Assembly: GCA_030447645.1 (NCBI GenBank)
Contig: JAUJOM010000010.1
Coordinates: forward strand, 36,746-100,745
Direction: 5' to 3'
DNA length: 64,000 nt
DNA from: Longimicrobiaceae bacterium
GTDB taxonomy: Bacteria; Gemmatimonadota; Gemmatimonadetes; Longimicrobiales; Longimicrobiaceae
Shown here: one piece after another, positions 9,470 to 17,600 of the stretch
Numbering within the stretch: the first letter of the stretch is position 1
Layout of the letters: each line of letters starts with the position of its first letter
Made by a program: the position numbers and the translations under genes
Notes under the pieces: model-generated
The model's database searches: none
What the model saw: the letters and a program-made list of their open reading frames with translations, nothing else
Told to the model about the DNA's origin: nothing

Positions 9470-10504
9470 ATGCGCCTGCGAATGGGCTGGCAGGGGGCGC
9501 GCCGGGTGCTCGGTCTTGTGCTGAGCGTGGTGGTGTTCGCCGTACTATTCCGCTATCTGTCGGCCGAGGATCTGGTGGCGGCGGTGCAGCGGATCGACCC
9601 TGTCTGGATCCTCCCCCTGCTCGGCCTGATTGCGCTCGGCGAACTCACGCGCGCGCTCAAGTGGCGCCTCATCCTCGCACCGATCCGCCGGGTGGGGGTG
9701 GTCCGGCTCTACGGGGCGATTATGATCGGCTACCTGTCGAATCTGGTGATCCCGCTCCGCGTGAGCCCCCTGGTGCGGGCCTACATGGTCCGGGTGAAGG
9801 AGGGAATCCCCACCTCCACGGTACTGGCGACCGTGGCCGTGGACCGGCTGGCGGACGGCCTCGTCTCCGTCGGGCTGCTGGCGGCAGTGCTGGTCACGAT
9901 GCCGTTCCCGGAGTCGCTGGCGGAGGTGCGTGCTGCGCTCGTGACTGCCGGGTGGGTACTCTTGGGAATCTACCTTGGCGTGGTCGTGTTGCTTGCCCTG
10001 GCGGCCCGGGCCCCGCACGCGGGCGGGCGGGTCTGGCTGGCACTGGGGCGGCCGTTGCCGCGCCGCTGGCGAGCCTGGCTCGTAGGGGCGGGGCGGCGCT
10101 TCGCACGAGGATTGGTCGTTCCGCCGACCTGGTGGGGCCGCCTCGGCGTGGTGGGGTTCGCGCTTGCGCACAAGGCCACGCAGGTATGGCAGATCCAGGT
10201 TGCGGCGCGCGCGTTCGACGTTCAGCTCGGATTCACTGTGGGGCTTTTCCTGGTGCTCTTCCTCGGTGCGGCGGTGATCGCCGCCGGCACGTTGGGGATC
10301 CGCGGCGGCTACTACGTCGCTACGGCGGTGGGCCTCGGCTGGTTCGGGGTGGCCGAGGAGACCGGGCTTGCGATGGGCGTGCTGATGGGCGGAGCGAGCC
10401 TCCTTACCGTCGCCCTTCTCGGGCTCGCCTTCGTATGGGCGGAAGGAATCACTGTGGGCGAGCTACGCGCGTGGGCGGAACGGATCAAGGGGGAGACAGC
10501 GTGA
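9470..10504 (+). CDS. Flippase-like integral membrane protein (LPG synthase transmembrane-domain family)
   Basis: 344 residues with about eight membrane segments. The N-terminal VLSVVVFAVLFRYL and the conserved LIALGELTRALKWRLIL, GYLSNLVIPLRVSPLVRAYMV, and VAVDRLADGLVSVGLL are signatures of the AglD/YbhN/lysylphosphatidylglycerol-synthase transmembrane family, related to lipid flippases. It lies four bases after the ABC permease and probably moves or handles the same lipid-linked substrate. It lacks the C-terminal aminoacyltransferase domain of MprF, so it is not an MprF enzyme. Confidence 0.85.
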   Translation: MRLRMGWQGARRVLGLVLSVVVFAVLFRYLSAEDLVAAVQRIDPVWILPLLGLIALGELTRALKWRLILAPIRRVGVVRLYGAIMIGYLSNLVIPLRVSPLVRAYMVRVKEGIPTSTVLATVAVDRLADGLVSVGLLAAVLVTMPFPESLAEVRAALVTAGWVLLGIYLGVVVLLALAARAPHAGGRVWLALGRPLPRRWRAWLVGAGRRFARGLVVPPTWWGRLGVVGFALAHKATQVWQIQVAARAFDVQLGFTVGLFLVLFLGAAVIAAGTLGIRGGYYVATAVGLGWFGVAEETGLAMGVLMGGASLLTVALLGLAFVWAEGITVGELRAWAERIKGETA

Positions 10505-10900
10505 TTGACGGCACGGGACCTCGGTCGGATTCTTCCGCGATCGAAGTGATGAATCTCGCCGAGTTTGTTCAGGAGCAGGCGGGAAGAGCCGGAGTCACGC
10601 CTGGTACGAGCGCATCCAGCGCGACGTCAGCGGCAAGCACAACGTCACACACCCTAGTACGGTCACCGTTGAGATGCATCCGCGGAGCCCAGAACCTGGG
10701 GTTCAGCTTGAAAGAGATAGAGGATCTGATGGCGCTCCGCATCGCGCGCGGAGCAGAAGGCAGCCGAGATCGAAGCCAACATCCGGGACCTTCAGCGGAT
10801 GCGCGACACACTCGTAAAGCTGATTCGGCGCGCCTGTGAAGGAATGGGCTCTCTCGAGGACTGCCCGATCCTGGAAGCATTTGACCGAGGACATAGCTGA
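10501..10900 (+). pseudogene. MerR-family metal-type regulator, frame-broken
   Basis: No single frame is open, but joined pieces read as a MerR regulator: the helix-turn-helix region is damaged (a YERIQRD-like piece near 10597), then LGFSLKEIEDLMALR (10696-10740), then a dimerisation helix with RDLQRMRDTLVKLI, and the end CEGMGSLEDCPILEAF. A Cys before and a CPIL motif near the C-terminus are typical of MerR/ZntR-type metal sensors. It begins at GTG overlapping the stop of the flippase-like gene. At least two frame shifts are needed, at about 10600 and 10740. It may regulate copper or zinc genes nearby; this is an inference from family. Confidence 0.7.
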
Positions 10901-10978
10901 AACTATATCCGCCGGGCATACGCGGACCTGGCGGAGCATGTGGGACCGCTTTCCGCGCCGAAACCGAGGAGGAAAAGG

Positions 10979-11453
10979 ATGACGGCACAAGACATCATGA
11001 CCGAGAACCCAGCCTGCTGCACCCCCGGATGACACGGTGGAGCACACCGCGAAGCTGATGATCGAGCATGACTGCGGGTGCGTGCCCGTGGTGGAGGATA
11101 CCCAGACAAAGCGGCTCGTGGGCGTGGTGACGGACCGTGACCTGGCGTGTCGGTGCTTGGGCGAGGGCAAGGGCGCGGACACCCGCGTGAGCGAAGTGAT
11201 GTCGGCCAACCCGAGCTGTTGCACGCCGGATGCGGATCTCCAGGAAGTAGAGCAGATCATGGCCATGCGCCAGGTTCGGCGCGTACCCGTGATTGATGAC
11301 CAGGGCTGCTGCGTGGGAATGATCGCGCAGGCAGACCTCGCACGCGAGAACCAGGCAGTCGGCAACCGCGAGGTAGGACGGGTCGTGGAGCGGGTGTCCA
11401 AACCGACCGAGGAGCCGCGCTCGCCCATCGATGTAGGCGTGCGACCGCATTGA
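10979..11453 (+). pseudogene. CBS-domain-pair protein, one frameshift
   Basis: ATG at 10979 has a very good ribosome-binding site (GAGGAGG). It reads MTAQDIMTENPACCTP, then an extra C in a run of five C at about 11023 breaks the frame. From there the frame is open: TVEHTAKLMIEHDCGCVPVVED, VGVVTDRDLACR, VSEVMSANPSCCTPDADLQEVEQIM, RRVPVIDDQGCCVGMI. This is a complete Bateman module of two CBS domains, about 158 residues, as in stand-alone CBS proteins that bind adenosine ligands. The Cys pairs (CCTP repeated, CGC, GCC) are unusual and could bind metal. A homopolymer error is the simplest reason for the break. Confidence 0.8.
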
Positions 11454-11484
11454 TCGCGTCCCGGTCCAGTAACACCCTGCGAAG

Positions 11485-12066
11485 ATGCGGAGCGTACTGC
11501 TCCCGCGTACGATTTTCTCACGGCGCCCCTGGAGCGTCAGGCACCTTTCCCGCTGGAGGGAGCATACCTGGGCCGAAGTGCCGAGGCTGGGTGTCGGTAT
11601 GGAGATCGGGGCCGGAACGGGGGCAAACTTTCGGTACTACCCGAAGGGAACACAGATCGTGGCGACGGACGTGTCGCCCCAGATGCTCCGGCAGGCGAAG
11701 GGAAAACCGAGCGCGCGGGGACGCCGCTCGTCGCCTGTGATACGCAGGCGCTTCCATTCCGCGACGCCACCTTCGATTGGGTGGCGGAAACGCTGGTCTT
11801 CTGCGAGGTCCCGGATCCAGTAGCCGGACTTCACGAGATCCGGCGCGTGCTCAAGTCCGATGGAGTGCTGGTAATGCTGGAGCATGTGCGTCCCACGGGC
11901 TGGCTCGGGCGAGTGGCAGATGCGGCGACTGCGCTCTCTGCGCCGGTCTTCGGCGAGCACTTCAACCGCAATGCCGAGGCATCCGTTCGGGAGGCGGTTT
12001 CGACGTCATAAAAAGCAGTGGCTCTGGCGTGACGCCGTGGTCCTGCTCATCGCACGGGCTGGCTGA
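11485..12066 (+). pseudogene. Class I SAM-dependent methyltransferase, frame-broken
   Basis: Joined frames read as a methyltransferase of the UbiE/type-11 kind. The start contains YDFLTAPLERQ; then GMEIGAGTGANFRYYP (SAM-binding motif I), VATDVSPQMLRQAK (motif II), then after a shift near 11705 the piece FRDATFDWVAETLVFCEVPDP (motif IV region), LHEIRRVLKSDGVLVMLEHVRP (motif VI). The end reads KKQWLWRDAVVLLIARAG before TGA at 12064. Three or more shifts are needed. The protein would be about 193 residues. Methyl acceptor is unknown; the family includes phospholipid N-methyltransferases. Confidence 0.72.
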
Positions 12067-12071
12067 CGCAC

Positions 12072-12555
12072 ATGTTCGTAGCCGAGCCGCCCGGCGTGCC
12101 TGCCGCAAAGGAGCCACCGCTACGCGCGCTCAACAGCCGTGTCGTGGTACTGGCGCCTGTCTCTTGTCGCTCAAACGGTGGCTCTGTGGCTCGCGGTGCT
12201 CCTGCTTGACCGATGGCTGGGTTGGCCCGCGGCGGGTCCGCTCTCCCTGCTCATTCCGTGATCGGGCTCGGGCTTGCCATCGTCTGGCCGCCCCTGCAGT
12301 ACCGGAGTTGGGGCTTTCGCCTCCGCGAAGCCGACCTGTACGTCCGCCGAGGTGTGCTCTCCCGGACACCGGAAGCGTGATTCCCCATCGCCGCATCCAG
12401 CACGTCGATACCCGGCGGGATCTGCTGGAGCGGTGGCTCGGTCTCGCGCGCCTGGTTGTTTATACGGCCGGGATCGGGGCGCTGAGGTTACGATCCCTGG
12501 AATCGCAGTCGAGGAGGCAGAGACGCTCCGGGATTACCTCGCCGAGCGCGGAGGC
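12072..12555 (+). pseudogene. bPH2-domain membrane protein (YdbS-like), frame-broken
   Basis: Pieces in two frames join as MFVAEPPGVPAAKEPPLRALN, two membrane helices (VALWLAVLLLDRWLGWPAAG and LSLLIPVIGLGLAIVW), then the bacterial PH-like domain YRSWGFRLREADLYVRRGVLSR, SVIPHRRIQHVDTRRDLLERWLGLARLVVYTAG, ending EVTIPGIAVEEAETLRDYLAERGG. This is the DUF304/bPH_2 architecture of B. subtilis YdbS. No stop separates it from the next gene in the present reading, so a fusion or a lost stop is possible. Role is unknown; bPH2 proteins are envelope proteins. Confidence 0.7.
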
Positions 12556-14097
12556 ATGCATGAGGAGTTTGAACGAAACTCCGCGAGTTCAGCGTCCGAG
12601 GGTACCCGCCGACGCATGCATCCCTTCGCCCTGCTGTCCGAGGCGATCAACGCGGCGCGTGCGCTGGCACTCCCGGCACTGGTGGGGGGTGCGTCGATCG
12701 GCGGGGACACATGGGACGGATGGCGCTCTGGGGTCTGGGATTGCTGGCCGTATCCACGTTGCTTTTCGCAGTGGCGGAATACCTGGCGCTTCAGTACCGG
12801 GTGACTGCCGACGAGCTGATCCTCGACTCCGGCGTTCTGGGGCGGCGCCATCGGGTGATCCCGCTTTCCCGAGTGCAGAATCTGGAGCTTCGGCAAAGCA
12901 CCCTCCAGCAGGCGTTCAGCGTTGCCGAGCTTCGGGTCGACACCGCGGGAGGAGACACCGAGGACCCGATTGCTCTCGTGCTCGGCGCGACGAAGCCCAG
13001 CGGCGAGCGGAACTCCTCCGGCGCCGCGCCCCCACCCCAGAGGCCCAGGCAGAGCCAACCATCTCGCGCGATCTCCTCGCGCGTCTCTCCGCCCGTGACC
13101 TCGTGTTGGCCGGGGTGACGGCGAACGAGGCGGGGGTTCTTGCCGCCGTACTTGTTGGCGTCGTCGAAGCCGCGTACCAGCTCCGCTCGGCATCCCTCGG
13201 ATCCGGCTCGACCCGCGAGTACCGATCCTGATTTGCCTCTGCTGAGCGCCCTTCTGCTTGGCGTCGCTCTCCTCCTGGTCCTTTTCAGCCTCGCCTTGCT
13301 GTTTTCTATCGGTGGCGCACTGATTCGATACTGGGATTTTGCCCTGGAGCGCGCGGGAAGTGAGCTTCGCAAGCGGTACGGCGCGTTCGACCAGCGCGAG
13401 GTGACCGTGCCGCTTGCACGCGTGCAGGCACTTCGAATTGAGGAATCCCTGCTCCGACGGCCGCTCGGGCTCGCACTCGCTCAAGATCGAGACCGCTGGT
13501 GCGCACCTGGCAAGGCCGGCCGCGGTGGTGCGGAGGCGTTTCTGCTCTGGTCCGCGTCCGTGAGGTGCCGCGGCTCGCCGGCGCAATCTTCGACGGGTTC
13601 GACTACCGCGACCTCGTTTTTCGCCCCGCACACCCGTACGCCCGGAAGAGCACCTTTTTCCGGTACGGCGCACTCGTGCTCGCCGCTCGCCACGGGCGCG
13701 GCAGTGCGGCTGGGCGCTGCGGCGCTCTGGTTCCTGCTGCTTCTGATTCTCGCGTACGTGGCGGCGCACGCCCACTACCGCGCACTCGCATATGCCCGCG
13801 CACCGGGCTACCTGGTGGCGCGCTCTGGCTTCTGGAATCGGATCACCTGGATCGTTCCGGAACGCAAAGTACAAACGGTTCATCTGGTTGAGACGCTATT
13901 CCGCGCCGCAGCGGGTCGCAACCCCTGTGGTGGATACCGCCGCGGGGCAGGTGCCTGTCGTGAATCTCGCCTGTGAGGAGGCCCTGCTGCTATTCGGTGA
14001 GATCGCGGAGCGCGCCTCCAGTCCCAACAGGCGGCCCACCAAGAACCGTGAATCCGCAGGACCGGGTGAGCGCCAGGGAACCCACGCGCCACGGTAG
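12556..14097 (+). pseudogene. bPH2-domain membrane protein (YdbT-like), frame-broken
   Basis: Joined frames show the YdbT layout: MHEEFERNS, then RRRMHPFALLSEAINAARALA, two membrane helices (LWGLGLLAVSTLLFAVAEY), first PH-like domain LQYRVTADELILDSGVLGRRHRVIPLSRVQNLELRQ, a middle linker, a second helix pair (LSALLLGVALLLVLFSLALLF), a second PH-like domain (WDFALERAGSELRKRYG, VPLARVQALRIEESLLRRPLGL), and a third ending WNRITWIVPERKVQTVHLVETLF. It follows the YdbS-like gene, as in other bacteria. At least four frame shifts are needed. The C-terminal piece is VVNLACEEALLLFGEIAERASS. Confidence 0.7.
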
Positions 14098-14235
14098 AAT
14101 GACACACCAACCAGAGCGCACACGTCTGTTTGCGCAGAATGTTGCAGGAATGCCGTTTGCACCGCTCTGGATCTTGCCATCCGGGTCGTGCTATCGCTCT
14201 CTTCGGCCCACCGCCGTGCACATTGGAATACTTCC

Positions 14236-16197
14236 ATGAAACTTGCCCAGCCCGACACGCGGAAACGTCGCACCCTGGGTGCGGTATTTGTCATCGCACT
14301 CGTAGTGACCGCACTGCTCACCGCTTTCTTCCAGACGCAGGTCTTGAGCGGAAGGGCATACAAAACACGCTCAGAAGAAAACCGACTGCGCCCGATTACC
14401 ATTCCGGCCCCACGGGGGACCATCATCGACCGCGATGGTGACATCGTGGCCACGAGTGTAGCGAGCTACTCCGTAAGCCTGCTGCCGGGTGCTCCCAAAG
14501 TGATGCGCCAGACGCTTTGGGACCTTGCTCCCTTCCTGGGTTTGTCTCGCATTCAGGTGCAAGCGCTGATCGAAAAACAAGCAGCCCGGCGGAACGATCT
14601 GCTCACAGTTACGGAGGATGCCACTTACTCCCAGGTCGCTGCGATCGAGGAGCGGCGTGCCGCGTTCCCGAACGTCATGATCGTGGAGCGCCCCAAGCGG
14701 CACTACCCTGCGGGACGGGCAATCGGGCACATCATCGGCTATGTGGCCGAGGTAGACTCGGCAGAGCTGCAAAGCGAGCGTTATAAAAAGGCGGGCTACA
14801 AGCAGGGGCGCTGGGTGGGCAAGACCGGCATCGAAAAAGAGTACGAGATCGAGCTTGGGGGTGAAGAAGGCGCCTACTACGTGGAAGTGGACGCCATGGG
14901 CCGCATCATCGATCCGCGGCGTAGAGCCGGGGTGATGCAGCCCATTCCCGGGGACACCCTCAAGCTCACGCTCGACATCGATCTGCAGCAGTTCATCGCA
15001 GAGATCTTCCCCGATACCATGAAGGGTGCTGTTGTGGCGATGATTCCCTCCACGGGAGAAGTGCTCGCGATGTACGGTAGCCCAAGCTTTGATGCAAACA
15101 ACTTTGTGGGTGGGCCGAAGCTCACTCTATGGCAGGCGCTGAGCACAGATCCCGACAAGCCGCTGCTCAACCGCATCGGGGCCGCGCTCTACCCCCCAGC
15201 ATCCACGTGGAAGCTGGCTACCGCCGCGGCAGGCGTGGAAGCGGGCATTCTGAAAGCCGACACTCGGATGCCCATTCCCTGCACGGGCGGAATGTATTAC
15301 GCGGGACGCTATGCCCGCTGCTGGTATGCACCAGGTCACGGATCGCTGGACCTGGTGGGAGCCATTCAGCACTCCTGCAATGTGTACTTCTACCAGGTGG
15401 GGATTCGGCTCGGACTGCAGAACCTCATCAAGGCCGGCGTGCGCTATGGGTTTACATCAAAGACGGGGATCGATCTTCCGAACGAAAAGGCAGGTGAGTT
15501 CCCAACCGGACTCGCCTGGTACAAGAAACGCTTTGGCAGTGAGCCTACCCCTTCCGAGGTAATGAGTTTGTCCATCGGCCAGGGGCCGAATGCGCAGACA
15601 GTGCTGCGGATGGCGCACTTCTACTCCGCGATTGCGGGGAACGGCACTGCCCCAGAGCCGCACCTGGTCGCCCGGCACGGTGCGGGGGAGGGCCCCGGAG
15701 CGATCAAGATTGGCCTTTCGGAAGAAGGCTTGCAGGCGCTGTGGGCCGGGCTTGCCCGCGTGACCGGCTACTGGGGCCCCAACGACTACGGCACGGCCGT
15801 GCAATCCGGGCTCGAGCGTTGGCAGCTGTATGGGAAGACGGGTACCGCGCAGAACCCGCATGGGCCCGATCACGGCTGGTTCGCCGGCTTCGCGGGCCCT
15901 CCGGGTGCCCGGCCGCAGATTGCGATCGCCGTGCTCGTGGAGCACGGCCTCCACGGGAGCGATGTTGCCCCGATCGCAGCCAAGGCCACTGACTTCTACC
16001 TGCGGCGCAAATACAATCTCCCGTCGGATCCCAAGCCGCTGCTCATCGACCGCTGGCAGAGCGGGCGGTGCCCGTGGAGCAGCACGTGCACCATTGCCGA
16101 TTCCGCCTCCGCCGTATCGCCCATCACGCCCAAGTTCGGTCCGGGTGGGAAGCACCTCAATCCTGTTGGTGTCGCACCTTCCCTGAGGGCACCCTAA
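14236..16197 (+). CDS. mrdA: Penicillin-binding protein 2 (peptidoglycan transpeptidase)
   Basis: About 653 residues. A single N-terminal membrane helix (residues 13-35), PBP dimer domain beginning RPITIPAPRGTIIDRDG, then the transpeptidase domain with SxxK as ASTWK (serine near 323), SxN as SCN (near 380), and KTG as YGKTGTAQNP (near 533). The segment TGIEKEYE and GRWVGKTG are typical of PBP2 (MrdA) rather than PBP3. It makes cross-links in the lateral wall with RodA. ATG at 14236 is preferred to an upstream GTG at 14188, since it starts right before the charged and membrane segments. The C-terminal tail after about residue 610 is low in similarity. RodA is not in the window. Confidence 0.93.
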   Translation: MKLAQPDTRKRRTLGAVFVIALVVTALLTAFFQTQVLSGRAYKTRSEENRLRPITIPAPRGTIIDRDGDIVATSVASYSVSLLPGAPKVMRQTLWDLAPFLGLSRIQVQALIEKQAARRNDLLTVTEDATYSQVAAIEERRAAFPNVMIVERPKRHYPAGRAIGHIIGYVAEVDSAELQSERYKKAGYKQGRWVGKTGIEKEYEIELGGEEGAYYVEVDAMGRIIDPRRRAGVMQPIPGDTLKLTLDIDLQQFIAEIFPDTMKGAVVAMIPSTGEVLAMYGSPSFDANNFVGGPKLTLWQALSTDPDKPLLNRIGAALYPPASTWKLATAAAGVEAGILKADTRMPIPCTGGMYYAGRYARCWYAPGHGSLDLVGAIQHSCNVYFYQVGIRLGLQNLIKAGVRYGFTSKTGIDLPNEKAGEFPTGLAWYKKRFGSEPTPSEVMSLSIGQGPNAQTVLRMAHFYSAIAGNGTAPEPHLVARHGAGEGPGAIKIGLSEEGLQALWAGLARVTGYWGPNDYGTAVQSGLERWQLYGKTGTAQNPHGPDHGWFAGFAGPPGARPQIAIAVLVEHGLHGSDVAPIAAKATDFYLRRKYNLPSDPKPLLIDRWQSGRCPWSSTCTIADSASAVSPITPKFGPGGKHLNPVGVAPSLRAP

Positions 16198-16494
16198 ACG
16201 AGAGCCGGCAGCTCACCGCGATCTTCGAGGGGAATGCGGAGCAACCCGCGCCCGGGCGTATCCGGCGTCACAACGGCCGATTTGCCTATCGGGGTAGCAG
16301 AGTAGGAGAACTGCGGGGCGCAGATTGCTCAGCGCCCCCAAACCAAGGTCGGTCCTTTGCCTCTGCCGAAGCCCAACATCACTGGTCCCGCGCAGCGCTC
16401 CCCGACGGTCTCCACCCTGGTCTGCGGAGCCTCCAACGTGAAGAACCTCGGAGGCCGCCAACTAGCGCGCTCATACCAAGTGGCTTGATTTGCG
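16198..16494. other. Non-coding stretch between PBP2 and the IS630-like element
   Basis: About 300 bases downstream of the PBP2 stop. Neither strand gives a frame with a recognisable protein, and no hairpin with a T-run was seen. It may hold remains of an older gene or flank of the transposon, but nothing is supported. Confidence 0.4.
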
Positions 16495-17579
16495 GTGCAT
16501 GAGGGCATAGCATGGAGAGTCCACAAGGAAGGGACCGATGTATACGCCGCTGCCCATCATCACGGAGGCGCTGGACGACCTCGGAGCGCGCCCGAAGCGC
16601 GAGCGAGACGGCCAGCGCCGCATTCGTTTGCACCTGCTGGTGCTGATTCGCTCCGGCCAGGTTCAGGAGCGCCAGAGGCAGCCGCGCGCCTGGCGCTCCA
16701 CCTGCAACACCATCGGCCGCTGGCTGAAGGCCTACCAGGAAGGCGGACTGGAGCAGCTCTTGGAACTCCATCGCCCCGGGGCCAAACTGGGCCAGAAGAC
16801 CCTCTCGCCTCCCGTCCTGACCGCCTCCAGGAGCGGCTGGACCAGGAGGGCTTCGCCGGCTATGTCGAGGTCCAGCGCTGGCTCGCCGACGAATACGCGC
16901 TCGAGGTCCCCTACGCGACCGTGCACAAGCTGGTGCGGTACCGCCTCGGGGCGAAGCTGAAGCGGGATGCGCCCGCGGCATGTAAAAAAAACGAATCGGA
17001 TGCGAGAGCCTTCCCCGAACGGCTCCGGAACATCGTCGATGCGGCCATAGCCTTCTCGGAGCGTCCGGTGCGGCTCTTTGCCGAGGACGAGAGCCGTCCA
17101 CCGGGGCTGCATGAGGGCACACGACGCCGGCTCACCGCCCGGGGCGTGAAACCACTCCAGCGCACCCTGCCGCGCTACGAGTACTTCTGGCTCTTTGCCG
17201 CCGTGGAACCCGGGCGGCGCCTCTTCTGGAGCTGGAGATGCCGGCCCTGGATGTGCCGTGTGTCCAGGCCTTCCTCGACGCGTTCGCAGCCTGCTATCGA
17301 GAGCCTCAACCTCCTCCTCTGGGACGGGCTCCGGCGCATATCGCCCGCGCTCGTGATCCCACCCAATGTGGTACTGATCCAACTGCCGGCCTACAGTCCC
17401 GAGCTCAATCCCGTGGGAACGACTCTGGGAGGATCTGCGCTACCGCCTGGGCAGCGAACTTCCGTCAAGCCTCGCCGCATTGAAGGAGCACGCGGCCGAG
17501 TTGATTCGCGCCTACTCTCCTCAGCGAAGCTCGCCTCCCTCTGCGGCTACGAGTACCTCCTCCAGATCCTTCATGCACC
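16495..17579 (+). mobile_element. IS630-like insertion sequence, degenerate
   Basis: The region is bounded by an imperfect inverted repeat: GGTGCATGAGGG at 16495-16506 and CCTTCATGCACC at 17568-17579 (11 of 12 bases match). Between them lies a frame-broken transposase of the IS630/Tc1 kind. No target duplication could be made out. The repeat is short, so the true ends may lie a few bases outside. The element separates PBP2 from the minus-strand GMC oxidoreductase. Confidence 0.6.
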
Positions 17580-17589
17580 ACCATTCTGA
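16538..17589 (+). pseudogene. IS630-family transposase, frame-broken
   Basis: Three frames carry consecutive pieces. The first (16538 on) has a winged-helix part RIRLHLLVLIRSGQVQ and NTIGRWLKAYQEGGLEQLLEL. After a shift near 16810: LDQEGFAGYVEVQRWLADEYALEVPYATVHKLVRYRLGAK, then the catalytic core with VRLFAEDESR (first acidic residue), and after another shift ALDVPCVQAFLDAF, a LLLWDG piece (second Asp), then LPAYSPELNPV, the conserved region before the last acidic residue of IS630 enzymes. The third acidic residue (usually in NPIE) is replaced by V in the present reading. It is probably inactive as read. Confidence 0.75.
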
Positions 17590-17600
17590 AGAGCCGGTAC

